From contig JAFMSR010000013.1 in the NCBI GenBank assembly GCA_022818135.1, positions 26,692,262 through 26,756,261 of the forward strand: DNA of 64,000 bases, written 5' to 3'. A program made the position numbers and the translations under genes. Position 1 is the stretch's first letter. The number at the start of each line of letters is the position of its first letter. This DNA comes from Saxidomus purpurata. Its lineage: Eukaryota; Mollusca; Bivalvia; Venerida; Veneridae. Below are positions 26,640 through 37,180 of the stretch, one piece after another. Below the pieces are notes generated by a model. It saw nothing but the letters and a program-made list of their open reading frames with translations. It was not told the origin of the DNA and did not search any database.

Positions 26640-27600
26640 TATAGGCAAATGAGTTACGCATGGCTCTTAAACAAACTAAAGCCAATAAATCACCTAGTCC
26701 AGATGGCATCACAAGCGAGATGCTGACTCGTCTTGGATGATGTACAGCTGACAGCCTTCTGTAGATCGACAACGTCATCTGGAGATAAGAAAAAATCCCA
26801 TCAGGCTGAATCACACAAAGGGGAGAGGTTACCATGATTCCCATCCCTTAATAAGGGTAGGATCGAAATAAAGCATCAAGTAATTACCCATCAGTCTCAC
26901 CATCGTGATCGGGATTAGCGAATAAAGTTGTTATTTCAAGACGACGACCAGGCTACATACGTTTCACAGGTGAAGAAAGATGCACTAAAGAACAGTTTAA
27001 CAGGTTCATTGAACTAATCGCCCGAGTGTAGTTGACAAAGTATGAATTGGCGGTTTCTTAGAAGTTACTACGGACTGGGACCGGACGCACATTGTACAAC
27101 TGGATCAGTTACATTGTAGGTCCTGTTTGACAAAAAGGATACCGGTAAGTTCAGTGTTGGTTGGAATCAAAGTCGTTAGTTTTTACAACAACGTGGTGTC
27201 CTTCAAGTAGGCATAATTGTCACCACTCTCAGCTTTAATTTATGACATAGCCATCTTATGTTGCCTTTTGTGCTATGATGTTCAGAAGACTATGCATCAA
27301 CTGCAATTTATAGGGTGGTAGCAGCTGCAGACATGCTTTCAACATAGACAGAATAATGATGCCTACAGATTAATACAGGAAAGTCATTAACAACTCACTC
27401 CGTCATATAAGCAAAGGCAAACGTAGCGGCATTGCTCTCACTCAGGTGGATGAGACTGCATACGTTGGTGTAACCTTTGAAAGACGACTTATATGAAAGC
27501 CTAATCCAACCACAGCTGAAACTAAAGCCTGGGCCAGGCTGTCCGGCAACGGCTTCCGGGGAAAATAAGACGAAGTGGTTTACCTGCTGCATGATTCAGT
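26640..27600 (+). pseudogene. Degenerate non-LTR retrotransposon reverse transcriptase
   Basis: Recognisable RT segments in order: ALKQTKANKSPSPDGITSEM (the KSPGPDGI-type motif), MIPI, KLLRTGTGRTLYNWISYIV at about 27,059-27,117, a remnant of the polymerase-site QG region near 27,190, and YVGVTFERRL near 27,460. Many frameshifts and stops separate them. It is probably of the Jockey or I/Nimb group, and clade assignment would need a phylogeny. Confidence 0.8.
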
Positions 27601-28694
27601 GCATAGGGAAATGCATACAGAAACGCATACGGAAACGCACAGGACGCTTCAAGTGATGCTCACTCACTTGGAAGAGATTTTAAGGTTTGCATTACAATAT
27701 TTAAGAATGGTAAGGACTGATTCCGTTATCATGAATACCGGTAGTTGATGCATGTTTGAATGATACTGTGCTTTGTTACAATGGTCTACGTAAGTTAATA
27801 TGGTATATGATTACTAAAATGTGAGTGATTCTCATAATAAACTATACTTTACAAAACCCAATTACATATCACCTCAGTGGTAAATATGTTTTAGTGTGTT
27901 TGTATTGTCGCAAAAGTTCTCTACTAAAAGTTGATTTTAATTCCAACTGCCGAATTGATGAAAAAGCGATAGGTCCATTTCAGTGACTTCGAATAGTGTA
28001 ACAAGGCCCCTTTGTGTTGAAAAAGAAGAACCATGAAACTAATTGAAATCTTTAATTCGTATTTCGTAAGCTTGCATATCAGAATGTCTAAAAATTATTT
28101 AACGTCGTTTAAATATCTTACTTCAAAAGTACACGACATCTTTTTGAAATAATAAAATGGTACCAAGTAAAACATACAGTGCGTAGGACTTCTAAATATC
28201 AATTCAAACGCTTAAAAGTAACATGCAATTGATCAATAGCACTCGATATAAAGCCCAGATTACAAATCGTTGAAAGAAAGTAAACAATATAGACGCCGTA
28301 AAATCGTTTGTTATTGAACATACAAATTGAATAATTATTAATCTTTTAATTAGAAGTCCAATTTTTTAAAATAAATAAACTCATCCACTCAGAACTGTAA
28401 TTTTATCACAATAGTCTTATCTTTTGAAACCAATTTCAAACCGATGAACAACTTATTCCACCGCCGCTTCAGTGACACTATAAAACTTACAACAAAAACT
28501 TTTCCTATGTCTGTGTATCCGGACATGATAATACGTATTGTTTTGGTACTTCATCTCACGTAAAACGTCTAGTAAAATAAATAAAAGAAAAAAAAACACC
28601 CAAAATACCGTTCCAGTTGCAACATATTTGTTTATAACTCACTGAGGCGACTATGTCCGCTGTGCAGTGATCCAGCGTGATGACCCAGTGAAAG
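27601..28694. other. Gene-free stretch upstream of TRIM copy 1
   Basis: No repeat or exon recognised. The 118-codon minus-strand frame at 28,556-28,912 overlaps the TRIM start in antisense and has no recognisable domain. Confidence 0.4.
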
Positions 28695-28822
28695 CGAGAT
28701 TTACTGTCAGTAAGGGGAAGAAACCACGGCGAGGAGTTGTTAGAGACAATTTCATGAATTTCGTTTAAACTGTGAGGAACGTGGAATATCCTACTTTCAG
28801 TTTCGATCTTAGTTTTTCCGAA

Positions 28823-30793
28823 ATGGCTAGCTCTGTTGCAAATTATGAACAAATGGAGTGTGCTATTTGTAACGAGGAGTTTAGAAATCCAAAAGTGCTG
28901 TTGTGTTCTCATACATTTTGTGACATATGTATAAACGAGTGGATTTTAAAATGCAAGACAAAGTCTTTGTCTGGGATAGAATGCCCATTATGTCGAAAAA
29001 TTACCCCACCACCGAAAACTGATTCAGATCCCAAAGCATGGTCAAGCATGTTACCTGATTTCGTCAACGAAGAGGAAAGTAAGACGGTTTTGTGTCAGCC
29101 TTGCGTGTTTGCTAATGAAACAAGAAAGGCAAAATTCTACTGCATAGAATGCAACGAGTATCTCTGCGTTTACTGTCAGATATCTCACGCAAAATTGTCG
29201 GTATCGAAGTTCCATAAGACTATCGCAGTTGAGAAAACTGGAGATGGAAATATGTCTGCGTATGTAGAATATAGCAAGCTACTGATGTGTAAGTCACATC
29301 CGGAAAAAGCGATTGAATTTTTTTGCGAAGACGATGATGACATTTTTTGTTCAACCTGTGCATTTCTAGACCACCGGTCGTGTGACGAAGTTCTTGAAAT
29401 CAAAAGCAATTATGCAGGAATCGAACGTGCAAAACCTCTTGCTGCAGTGTCCAAATGGCTTCAGATGCTAAAGATTCATGTAGAGGAGAATGTTGCGATT
29501 CGAAAAAGATACGATGCAAACCTTGAAGATAACGATGAAAAGATGACGGTAATGTTGAAGGAAGTGAAAAGGAAAGTAATTAAAGGCTTTGAGAAAGCTC
29601 ATGGACACATACGCAATGAAATGAAAGAAAGAAACCGTGATAATAAACAGTCTAATGAGGAAGGCTTAAAAGAATGCGAGAGGATACTTCAATCCATTGA
29701 CACAACAGACAGAACAACAAAGGAAATCATGGATATGATGATAGGAGGACCAGAATACGTTGTTATTTCAAGGAAGTTGGAAGAAAAACACGACGAAATA
29801 AAGGAACAAGTTAGAAAATTAAATCAGTCTCAAGAAACCTTCAGCAGTCACACCTTTGAGTTTGACAGTAGTTTCCTTCAGTCCCTTTGTCAAAGTGAGA
29901 CATTTGGTTCGTTCAAGGAAGAAGAATGTGATTATAGTTTTCCCAAATTGACGGCATCGACAGTCATGAAAGACAGACAATTTACTTTAAAGAAGACAGG
30001 TGTAAGCGTATCGAAGGCCAGACGCCAATCTTATTTTACTGCTGCCTGTTACATACTTGACGACAAAGACGGGAAATTAGTACTCGCTGATGAAACTAAG
30101 AAACGGCTTGTCATTCTATTACATGCCAGTGGACAAGAGAGGAACGAGATCAAGTTAAGCTCCAAACCATATATGATTGAAAACACCAAGAAGTATGTAT
30201 ATGCATCCTTTCCAAGCGAGAAGAAAATCAAAAGATATGACATTAAGGCAGGTTTCAAACAGACAACAGAAATTTGTACAAGAATGCCATGCTATGCAAT
30301 ACAAAGCGCATCCAAATGTGATGATGCAAAGGTTGTTGCGTCACTAAACGATGAAGATAATTGGGAGCTTGTCACCTACGACGGCGATGGACATGAAATC
30401 GAAAGCATTGATAGAGATAGCGATGGAGAAAAATTAAAGAGTTTTTGGCATTTCAAAATCTTTGACAATACCTTCTATCAGTCATGTCAAGAAGACAATA
30501 CCGTGAATGCCTTCAAACTTGAAGGTGGAGAGTATACACACGTGTTTACATACAGCAATAACAAACTGAAATACCCAGGTGGTATAGATGTAGACTATGA
30601 CAAGAACATATACATTTGTGGAATTTCCTCTGCTAATATCCACGTAATCACTCAAGAAGGACAACAGATTAAGATATTGAAGTTGGCTGAGGTAGAAGTT
30701 CCTACAGGCATTGCATTCAGCGACAACATTGAAGACGTGGTAGTTCTCGGAAATGCAAATGCACCTGGACCTTTCTTTTACCGTCTAATGTAA
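28823..30793 (+). CDS. TRIM-like RING E3 ubiquitin ligase, copy 1
   Basis: An intronless gene of 656 residues. The C3HC4 RING uses C13, C16, C28, H30, C33, C36, C54 and C57. A B-box1-like region starts at C91/C94 (C107, C110, C115, C118, H122). B-box2 follows with C156, H159, C168, D171, C176, C179, H184 and C187, where Cys takes the place of the usual last His. About 197-343 is a charged helical stretch typical of the TRIM coiled coil. About 345-656 is a repetitive NHL/beta-propeller-like region (GGIDVDYDKNIYICG). RING ligases of this class transfer ubiquitin, and the C-terminal propeller probably binds the target. The protein is probably cytosolic, since no signal peptide or membrane segment is seen. 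An upstream in-frame ATG (28,772) would add 17 residues, but copy 2 lacks it, so ATG 28,823 (context GAAATGG) is chosen. The substrate is unknown. Single-exon TRIM expansions are common in bivalves and often tied to immunity, which is inference here. Confidence 0.92.
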   Translation: MASSVANYEQMECAICNEEFRNPKVLLCSHTFCDICINEWILKCKTKSLSGIECPLCRKITPPPKTDSDPKAWSSMLPDFVNEEESKTVLCQPCVFANETRKAKFYCIECNEYLCVYCQISHAKLSVSKFHKTIAVEKTGDGNMSAYVEYSKLLMCKSHPEKAIEFFCEDDDDIFCSTCAFLDHRSCDEVLEIKSNYAGIERAKPLAAVSKWLQMLKIHVEENVAIRKRYDANLEDNDEKMTVMLKEVKRKVIKGFEKAHGHIRNEMKERNRDNKQSNEEGLKECERILQSIDTTDRTTKEIMDMMIGGPEYVVISRKLEEKHDEIKEQVRKLNQSQETFSSHTFEFDSSFLQSLCQSETFGSFKEEECDYSFPKLTASTVMKDRQFTLKKTGVSVSKARRQSYFTAACYILDDKDGKLVLADETKKRLVILLHASGQERNEIKLSSKPYMIENTKKYVYASFPSEKKIKRYDIKAGFKQTTEICTRMPCYAIQSASKCDDAKVVASLNDEDNWELVTYDGDGHEIESIDRDSDGEKLKSFWHFKIFDNTFYQSCQEDNTVNAFKLEGGEYTHVFTYSNNKLKYPGGIDVDYDKNIYICGISSANIHVITQEGQQIKILKLAEVEVPTGIAFSDNIEDVVVLGNANAPGPFFYRLM

Positions 30794-33168
30794 CCAAGCT
30801 TCTAAGAAACTGTCGTGAAAGAAAACAGTGGGTTTTTGGTTTAAAAGATCGTTTGGTATAACGTTATAATTTACAACATTTACTTTGGCTGTTTAAGTAC
30901 AGTACAGTGCATTGACTAGACGGAATATTGCAGTCCAGCGAGCACTTTGGATGACCAAAAAAGATTCTTACCGGCTAAAATAATCGTTATTTATACGAAA
31001 ATATTCATAACATTGCATTTTAAATCTAGAGTACATGGTACAATTACCTATAGTATTTATTCAACGATGTTACAAAAATAAAGGAATTACAAATAAGGAA
31101 CGCTTTCTGACACAGCTTCGGGGCAAAATATGACAGACACGTATACTCTGACACTGCTTGAACGAAAACAGAACACAGTTCTTCTGTATTCTATCCGTAT
31201 ATTCATTAGTCAATATACGAGTATACTGGTATGTAAAGTGATAGTAGAACTTGAATGTTTCCTTCGTCTTTGAATGGTTACATGCACTAAAAGAACTGTT
31301 TTTATTTCACCATAGTCAGCACCCTCAACTTAGAATTGAGTTGAAAAAACATTTTACGTTTATAGTTTAGTATATTTGTGCACTCTTTATTGCTTCTTTG
31401 ATATTGTGTTTCATAAATATTTGTTTCAACTATTTTTCATTGTATTTTATTATACGGAATTATCTTATCAGAAAGGGATAGAGATGCCATGTTTTGTATG
31501 TTGTTTTCGCTAAGGCTTTTGATTCAACTTCAAAGTCTGTCTAAAAAGCGCATATGCTATGTCATAGAAGCCATAGTACAGTAACTTGAACTCTTGTGTA
31601 CGTCCAAGACAATGCCTTACTAGTTACTTCCCCTGTACTGCCCGCACGTTCGAACATAATCCAGCTATGTATGACTTGTGTTGCTAATACTGCAGAAACT
31701 GTTAGGCAACTTTAGCACCAAATCAATCTCGCCAAAGAATGATGTGACAATACAGGCGGCAATATTCATTTTGAACTGATTGTTCCACTGACTGCTTTCG
31801 TAAAGTGCTGTATATTTTAGTGCTTTGTTATTGAAAACTTGCTTTCATAAGTTACTCATGAACAGATACACCCATGCTATCATGCTATGTTAAAATGTCT
31901 CGTATATCATTGTTTGAAGTACTGAGACAGATAAACACAAGTAGGGAAGGGCCAATTACTGATAAATGTACATGAACATCCTCAACAGCAATATAATATG
32001 TTTTATTAGGCTTCGTTTACATACAACAAGTTTCTTGTACAAGACATTAAAGATAAGCCAAAGTTATGACTTGTACAAGAAATTTTTCTACACAAGATCT
32101 AGCAAGAATTGCTTTGACAATTAATCACAAAATAGCGGGAAGATGTCTTCAGCACATAATATTGTCTAGCATGCAGACGAGTTTCTGAATTTTTTAAGAA
32201 AATATGAAACTCATGGATTATGTTTTAAAAGAAATGCATTAAGTGTTCTTATCGAGAAAAATCTTTAATTGAATGACCATTGAATACATATTAAAATGGC
32301 TCTTAAATTTCATCTCAGAAACTCTCTTTTTTGTTCAGTGTGATAGTACTTTGCACTTGTATCATATAAATGTTCCCTTTTTTTGGTATAAATTGATCAG
32401 TTGGTCAACTTTGTCCTTTGACCAAGCCATTGTGTACAAAATTTTAAAAAATGTACCTGAATTACCTCTCCCACATCTGTTTTTCCCATTAAACACTTCT
32501 TATCAGTAATTTGACAGCCAAGAAATTGTGAAAAAATAGAACAGGCTCTATTCTCATGCAAGAAAATTATCGCATATTATGTCACATAAATTCTGACAAA
32601 AGTTGCTCAATTGTGGGTGTTTAAATAACCACAATTGTTTCATCGTATGATTTAATATTAAAAGAATTAGAAAAGTAATACAAACGTGCATAAAATGTTT
32701 GAGAAACAGCTACTTAAATCAGTCGAACTGCTGCAGTGAGAAAATACGCGTAAAATAAAGTGAAGTAAGCAGCTCCTACAGCGGAAGAGTTTGTACTCGT
32801 GGGAATTATAAGAAAAAGGTTTTTATTGGACCATGACTAGTTTAGTATAATACTGATTCATGGACGTGATAAAACCTTTCTACAGTAGACTTACGATGGT
32901 GGCCTGGCGTCTGGCTATCTTAAGACTTGTTCTGGTTCCCATCACTTATGAAATTTACGCCATGCCCGCTTTGAATTTTCTCGGGCAGAGTAATCCTAGA
33001 GCTGTTCTCTATTTACTCTAAAAACAATGTAGGCGTTTTGTCTTTCTTTCCCATTCACGTCGTTCCTTCACGAAAAAAGACTTAACAAGAAGCGCTTGTT
33101 TTTGCAATTATAATTGAAAAAGATACTGTTTTATATGTTTAATACATGTACGTACTTTTGATCTAGGT
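30794..33168. other. TRIM copy 1 3' flank
   Basis: Probably 3' UTR and then duplicated intergenic sequence. About 625 bp (31,998-32,622) is absent from unit 2. It holds a short inverted pair, TTCTTGTACAAGA and its partner, at about 32,030-32,085. No gene recognised. Confidence 0.5.
31077..31082 (+). promoter_or_regulatory. Candidate polyadenylation signal of TRIM copy 1
   Basis: AATAAA about 285 bp after the stop codon, conserved at the same place in copy 2 (42,993). Confidence 0.5.
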
Positions 33169-33429
33169 AGTATGCGACTTTTCTTCGACGTCAGACGTCA
33201 AAAAGGGAATTTTCTTATATGGTTTTGAAATTTTGTACACTGATATTCTAACGTGTTGTTCGTGTTTCAGTTTCTTTAATTTTTCTAATTGTCACTTCGT
33301 TTCCTAGCAACGAAGTGAAAAAAAGAAAAGTTAAATGAATACAATACGAACAACATGTTAGAGTACGATTATGCAAAATTTCATAACAATTGAAGATTGA
33401 CGTCGGACGTCAGAGAAAGGTCGCATACT
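33169..33429. mobile_element. Foldback MITE in unit 1
   Basis: Terminal inverted repeats AGTATGCGAC and GTCGCATACT are followed by inverted subterminal sequence (CGACGTCAGACGTC against GACGTCGGACGTC). Much of the about 260 bp element can fold on itself. The same element sits at 44,510-44,783, so it predates the duplication. Confidence 0.8.
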
Positions 33430-33560
33430 CCTTAAAAAAGCAACGCTAGAAGTAACGGTAATTTTTGATGTGAAGACATGTATCTTGGTAACACACGAGC
33501 CACGAGTAATTGTAAACATCTAAAGTGAGTATGAGCCTTTAACAGAAAAACTGAATTAAT

Positions 33561-33853
33561 TTAGCCACTTTTAGAACACCTAAACTCCGTCGCTCCACAA
33601 ACACCATTCAATAAACTCCACACTTCGGACACTATCCTTTCGTCTGTAGCTGGCAATGCTACAAACAGTTCAACTTTTTGTTTGCCGCGCCATCGATTCT
33701 TGATTGGTTCTATGTACAGTTTTACGTTCTTGTTTGCACGTGAAATGGTATATAATAAAACTTCTGTTAGCATTTTTTCATCAGTGTCCAAGTTATTAAT
33801 CTCGCCTACAAGTTGTCCGGTGTTGTCATAAACTATTAATACAGCCTCTCTGA
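33561..33853 (-). CDS. Terminal exon of an unrecognised minus-strand gene, unit 1
   Basis: On the minus strand a good acceptor (TGTTCTTTCAG) is followed by about 97 codons starting EAVLIVYDNTGQLVGEINNL and ending SKSG before a stop. The same frame, acceptor and length occur in unit 2 with only a few substitutions and no frame break. That supports coding, although the duplication is recent. No family is recognised and no upstream exons could be tied to it. It could also begin as a small gene at the in-frame ATG further upstream (33,896). Confidence 0.5.
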
Positions 33854-34525
33854 AAGAACAAAACATGTTAAAATGTAGCTCGGTGGTACAATGCACTAAA
33901 ATACAGAGCTTACTGACTAAATGGAATAGCCGTTTGTAATTATGTTCAAGTTTTTAACTGCTTTAATTTTTTATTTCATTTGTTTACAGCTAACTACACA
34001 TCTGTATCTGTTGATTTTAACTTGCGGTGTGCACTTCTGGGTGCTGTGGGGTTCGTTTTGGGGAGGCTGCGTTTTTGGTACGTGGCATTCCCTGTTTGAT
34101 ATTATTTTTGTTTTTTTGCGTTTTAAGTAGTCGGTTATAAAAGCTTGTGCTTCTTGTGCATGTCTCGCTGGCTTAAAATAAACCTTATCTTATTTTATCT
34201 TATCTTAATTCACGTGTAATTATAAATGTACATGTATATAGCCTTTCTGTATCCTTGGCGACTGGTGCTTTTCAGTGTTTTTTTTATAAAAAGAGGAATT
34301 GTTTCGTATGAATTGTATATGTTGTTGTAGGTCAACATGTTTCAGCTCTGGAATTCTACCAAACTTCATAAACCAATTCCTAGAAGCTGTCATGTTTTAA
34401 TCATACACGGTAGAAATGTTATAATGTAAGAGATGTGCTTTTTTATCATACATGTGTAAGCCTCCTGTATCCTCACAGAAACGTACTCTGCATTCTCAGA
34501 AACTTGACGTCAAGACCTTTTCCAA

Positions 34526-34759
34526 GTGTCACGGACCATGCTGGTAAATTTTCTTTTTTCTTTTCGCGAAAACGGACTCAGTGACTTAAATGAACTTTAT
34601 ATAATACGAATAAGCAACAACAAAAATGTGATATTAACGTCTTTCACAGTTGGTATTGCGTGTTTATTTGCAGGAGGGGTTTTACCTTTTTATTGCGGAC
34701 GAGAAAGACTAATCCCTCACCTTCCCAAGTTTGTATTAACAACCGGGAACAAACTGTGA
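34526..34759 (+). CDS. Small 77-codon frame conserved between duplicates, unit 1
   Basis: Starts MSRTMLVNFLFSF and ends TTGNKL, with a hydrophobic middle (VILTSFTVGIACLFAGGVLP) that could span a membrane. It is intact at the same length in unit 2 (45,885-46,118). The few differences are mostly amino-acid changing, so selection is not shown and the frame may be chance preservation in young duplicates. Function unknown. Confidence 0.2.
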   Translation: MSRTMLVNFLFSFRENGLSDLNELYIIRISNNKNVILTSFTVGIACLFAGGVLPFYCGRERLIPHLPKFVLTTGNKL

Positions 34760-34954
34760 TGTTAACTGTGATCGAACTTTATCGGACTCCGTAACTATAA
34801 TAATTTTTCATGCTCGACTCAGTTTCTTGATGCTCAGATTTCAAATCAATATAGATTGGAATATTAAAACATGAATAAAGTCTTAACAAAAAATGTGCAT
34901 TACATGCTTTCTATAAGAGTTTTAATGTTTTTATCAAAATTGCTTCTCTTTTTT

Positions 34955-35280
34955 TGTATAATATCGTAAATACTTTCTCCTGATTGGCCGATAGTGCTCA
35001 CGTGACGGGTCCGCAAAAGTATGTGTAGACCTGGAAAATGATGTGTAGACCTGCACGGATTTCAAAACGTCATTTCTGTTATATTTTCGCATGATTTTCA
35101 CTACTCTTTATGAGGTATACGATATAATAATTTCAGACTATAGTGTTTCGGTCAATACATAGTTTTGCGGACCTGTGAAAAAATGATATTGAACTCGGAC
35201 TTCGTCCTTGGTCAATATCACTTTTAACAGGTCCGCAAAACTATGTATTGACCTCAAAAATAGTCTATAATTGTATAATG
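34955..35280. mobile_element. Unit 1-specific insertion with a hairpin
   Basis: The inverted arms at about 35,133-35,193 and 35,210-35,269 share GTCAATACATAGTTTTGCGG and pair almost fully, with a GACTTCGTCC centre. A diverged third copy of the arm lies at about 35,008-35,036. Unit 2 lacks all of this and has a G-run instead. Confidence 0.75.
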
Positions 35281-36585
35281 TACAAAGTTACAGGTAAAAA
35301 AATCTCAAACAGAGTCGATCATGCAAGGAGTTTCATAAATACGGGCCAGTTCGATTTGAAAGTTTATTCATTGAAATGTAGAAATGTAAAATACTTGATG
35401 GAAAAGTAATCACATATTTTCACTTCAAGCTAACTTCCTTGCAGCAGTGTTTTAGACGACATTCGAAGCTACATCGCCCGAACATTTTCTTTCTGTAAGT
35501 TCAAGAAACTTAATGATCTTTTAAACAATGGATGCGTTAAATGTTGTATTTCCAAATTCGGCCTGAATACATGTATATGTATTAGCTCATGTATTAGCCT
35601 ACAGAAAATGAGTTCTCGAAAATAGTTCATAATGTTTTAACAATACTCTTTATAGAACTATAATCGCACACTTAAGGATGTACCAGGGAATGGTGAACTG
35701 ATACAGAATTTGGCTGACTTATTAACGGAGGTATAGGCAATATGTAAAGCTAATAGGTATAGCTTTTCAGCTATGTAACGGCTTTTTCTATTCTTTGCAA
35801 ACTTGCGCAAATGCAGAATTTGTATTTTTCAAAAACGTGATTCAGCACATATATGTGGTCCAAATATCATGTGAAACATTTACCAGGTAGGATTAGCAAA
35901 ACGATATCTTGGATTTAATTGATTTTCCTTAGGGAAAAAAATATTTTAAAATCCGTTTTGAACTGGTATTTGCTCGCAACTTTCTACAAACATGATATCG
36001 AAAAAACGTTTATGTCAAGTTTATTAGCAATTGGCGTAAAAAAAGGTTTAGTTCGTCGTCCGAATAGGTAGGTCTCTTCGTAGGTATGTAGGTATGATTA
36101 AAAATTTCCATCGTATTTACTACTTATGACCTAACACTCACGGAAGCAGTAGCTCATGAACGTAGATAATATTAAATATAATATTCAAGAACGTGTCAGA
36201 TGACATATACCAGCTGTATACAGCTGATGTTAAACAAAAGAAGTCTAAACTTAAGTGTCATGCGAATATATGTATTCAGTTACGTACGTTTCATCATAGA
36301 GGCTTAGCTCGTATAACTGATAGGCAGACTTCCTTTGTCGGCGTATGGCCCTGCCAGATTGATATATATATACCGTTTGATACTACAATTATCACAAACC
36401 TTAAATGTACATGATATACATGATAATACAACTTAAAGAAGAAACACAAGTCCCAATTAATTTGCGTTATACATTTACATTAAATGTCAGGCGCGAAATT
36501 AAGGTCATAAATGTTTCTCCCATAGGCTACAATGATTTTCCACCATTTGACCTTGTCGGTTTTTGTGCAATACATGTATATACTT
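35281..36585. other. Right part of duplication unit 1
   Basis: No intact gene. A minus-strand stretch at about 36,200-36,420 resembles a possible exon that is better preserved in unit 2 but carries a 2 bp frame-shifting difference here. Confidence 0.4.
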
Positions 36586-36599
36586 GAATACTTGAAACG

Positions 36600-37180
36600 G
36601 CGCATCTCATTGTCAGTTACATAATCATCAGGTAACATGCTCATTTGGCTAAAATTGTCGTCCGTTACATAATCGGGATTATCCGATGTACGGGCATTCA
36701 AATCTCCACAGAGTAACAAATTAAAGTCATTTTCGTATTTACTGTGAAGACTTGTAATGTTGTCTAACAAACGATCAAAAACATTTGAATCAATCATAGA
36801 TTGCCGACTGCTATCATCAGGCACGACATAACACAAGCAAATAAATAAATCATTTTTTAAGGAAAGTTATGTCCCTTGAATTTTAATACATACAATATAT
36901 TATATCATCGCAACTAACGTTTCTTTCGAAATGTATTGGTTTCTTATGTAAACAATAATACCACCGGATGATCGTTTAGAAATTTTCTTATATTCAGTTC
37001 TGTTTAAAACAAAAAATTCAAAATCATTAACTTCTAAATCTCAGTAAGAATTCGTCCACGTTTCAGTAAACAATATTATATCATTTTCATGAAAACATTT
37101 TTGTATCTCTTGAGATTGTAATTTATTTGTTCGCTTTGTGACAAGACCCTGTACATTCAACAATGCCACCCTAAGCGAAA
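36600..37180 (-). pseudogene. LINE ORF2 endonuclease domain, truncated
   Basis: Exonuclease-endonuclease-phosphatase motifs appear in order on the minus strand: LLNVQGLVTKRTNK, LFTETWT (catalytic Glu), GGIIVYIR, CYVVPDDS and CGDLNARTSD (catalytic Asp/Asn). In-frame stops occur in the 36,840-37,060 part. The frame is lost after the NPDYVTDD-like segment. The endonuclease nicks target DNA during retrotransposition, and this copy cannot be functional. Confidence 0.85.

Larger units (their letters stand above)
28695..36585. repeat. Segmental duplication, unit 1
   Basis: Direct duplicate of 40,677-47,765. Similarity starts just upstream of the TRIM gene (TCAGTAAGGGGAA here, CCAGTAAGGGGAA there) and ends near TTTGACCTTGTCGGTTTTTG. 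Unit 1 has extra sequence at about 31,998-32,622, 34,022-34,130 and 34,955-35,280. Its right edge abuts the truncated LINE. Confidence 0.93.

Noticed and set aside
28556..28912. 118-codon minus-strand frame overlapping the TRIM start
   Set aside because: It is antisense to the well-supported TRIM coding region, and only part of it survives in the duplicate (40,645-40,842).
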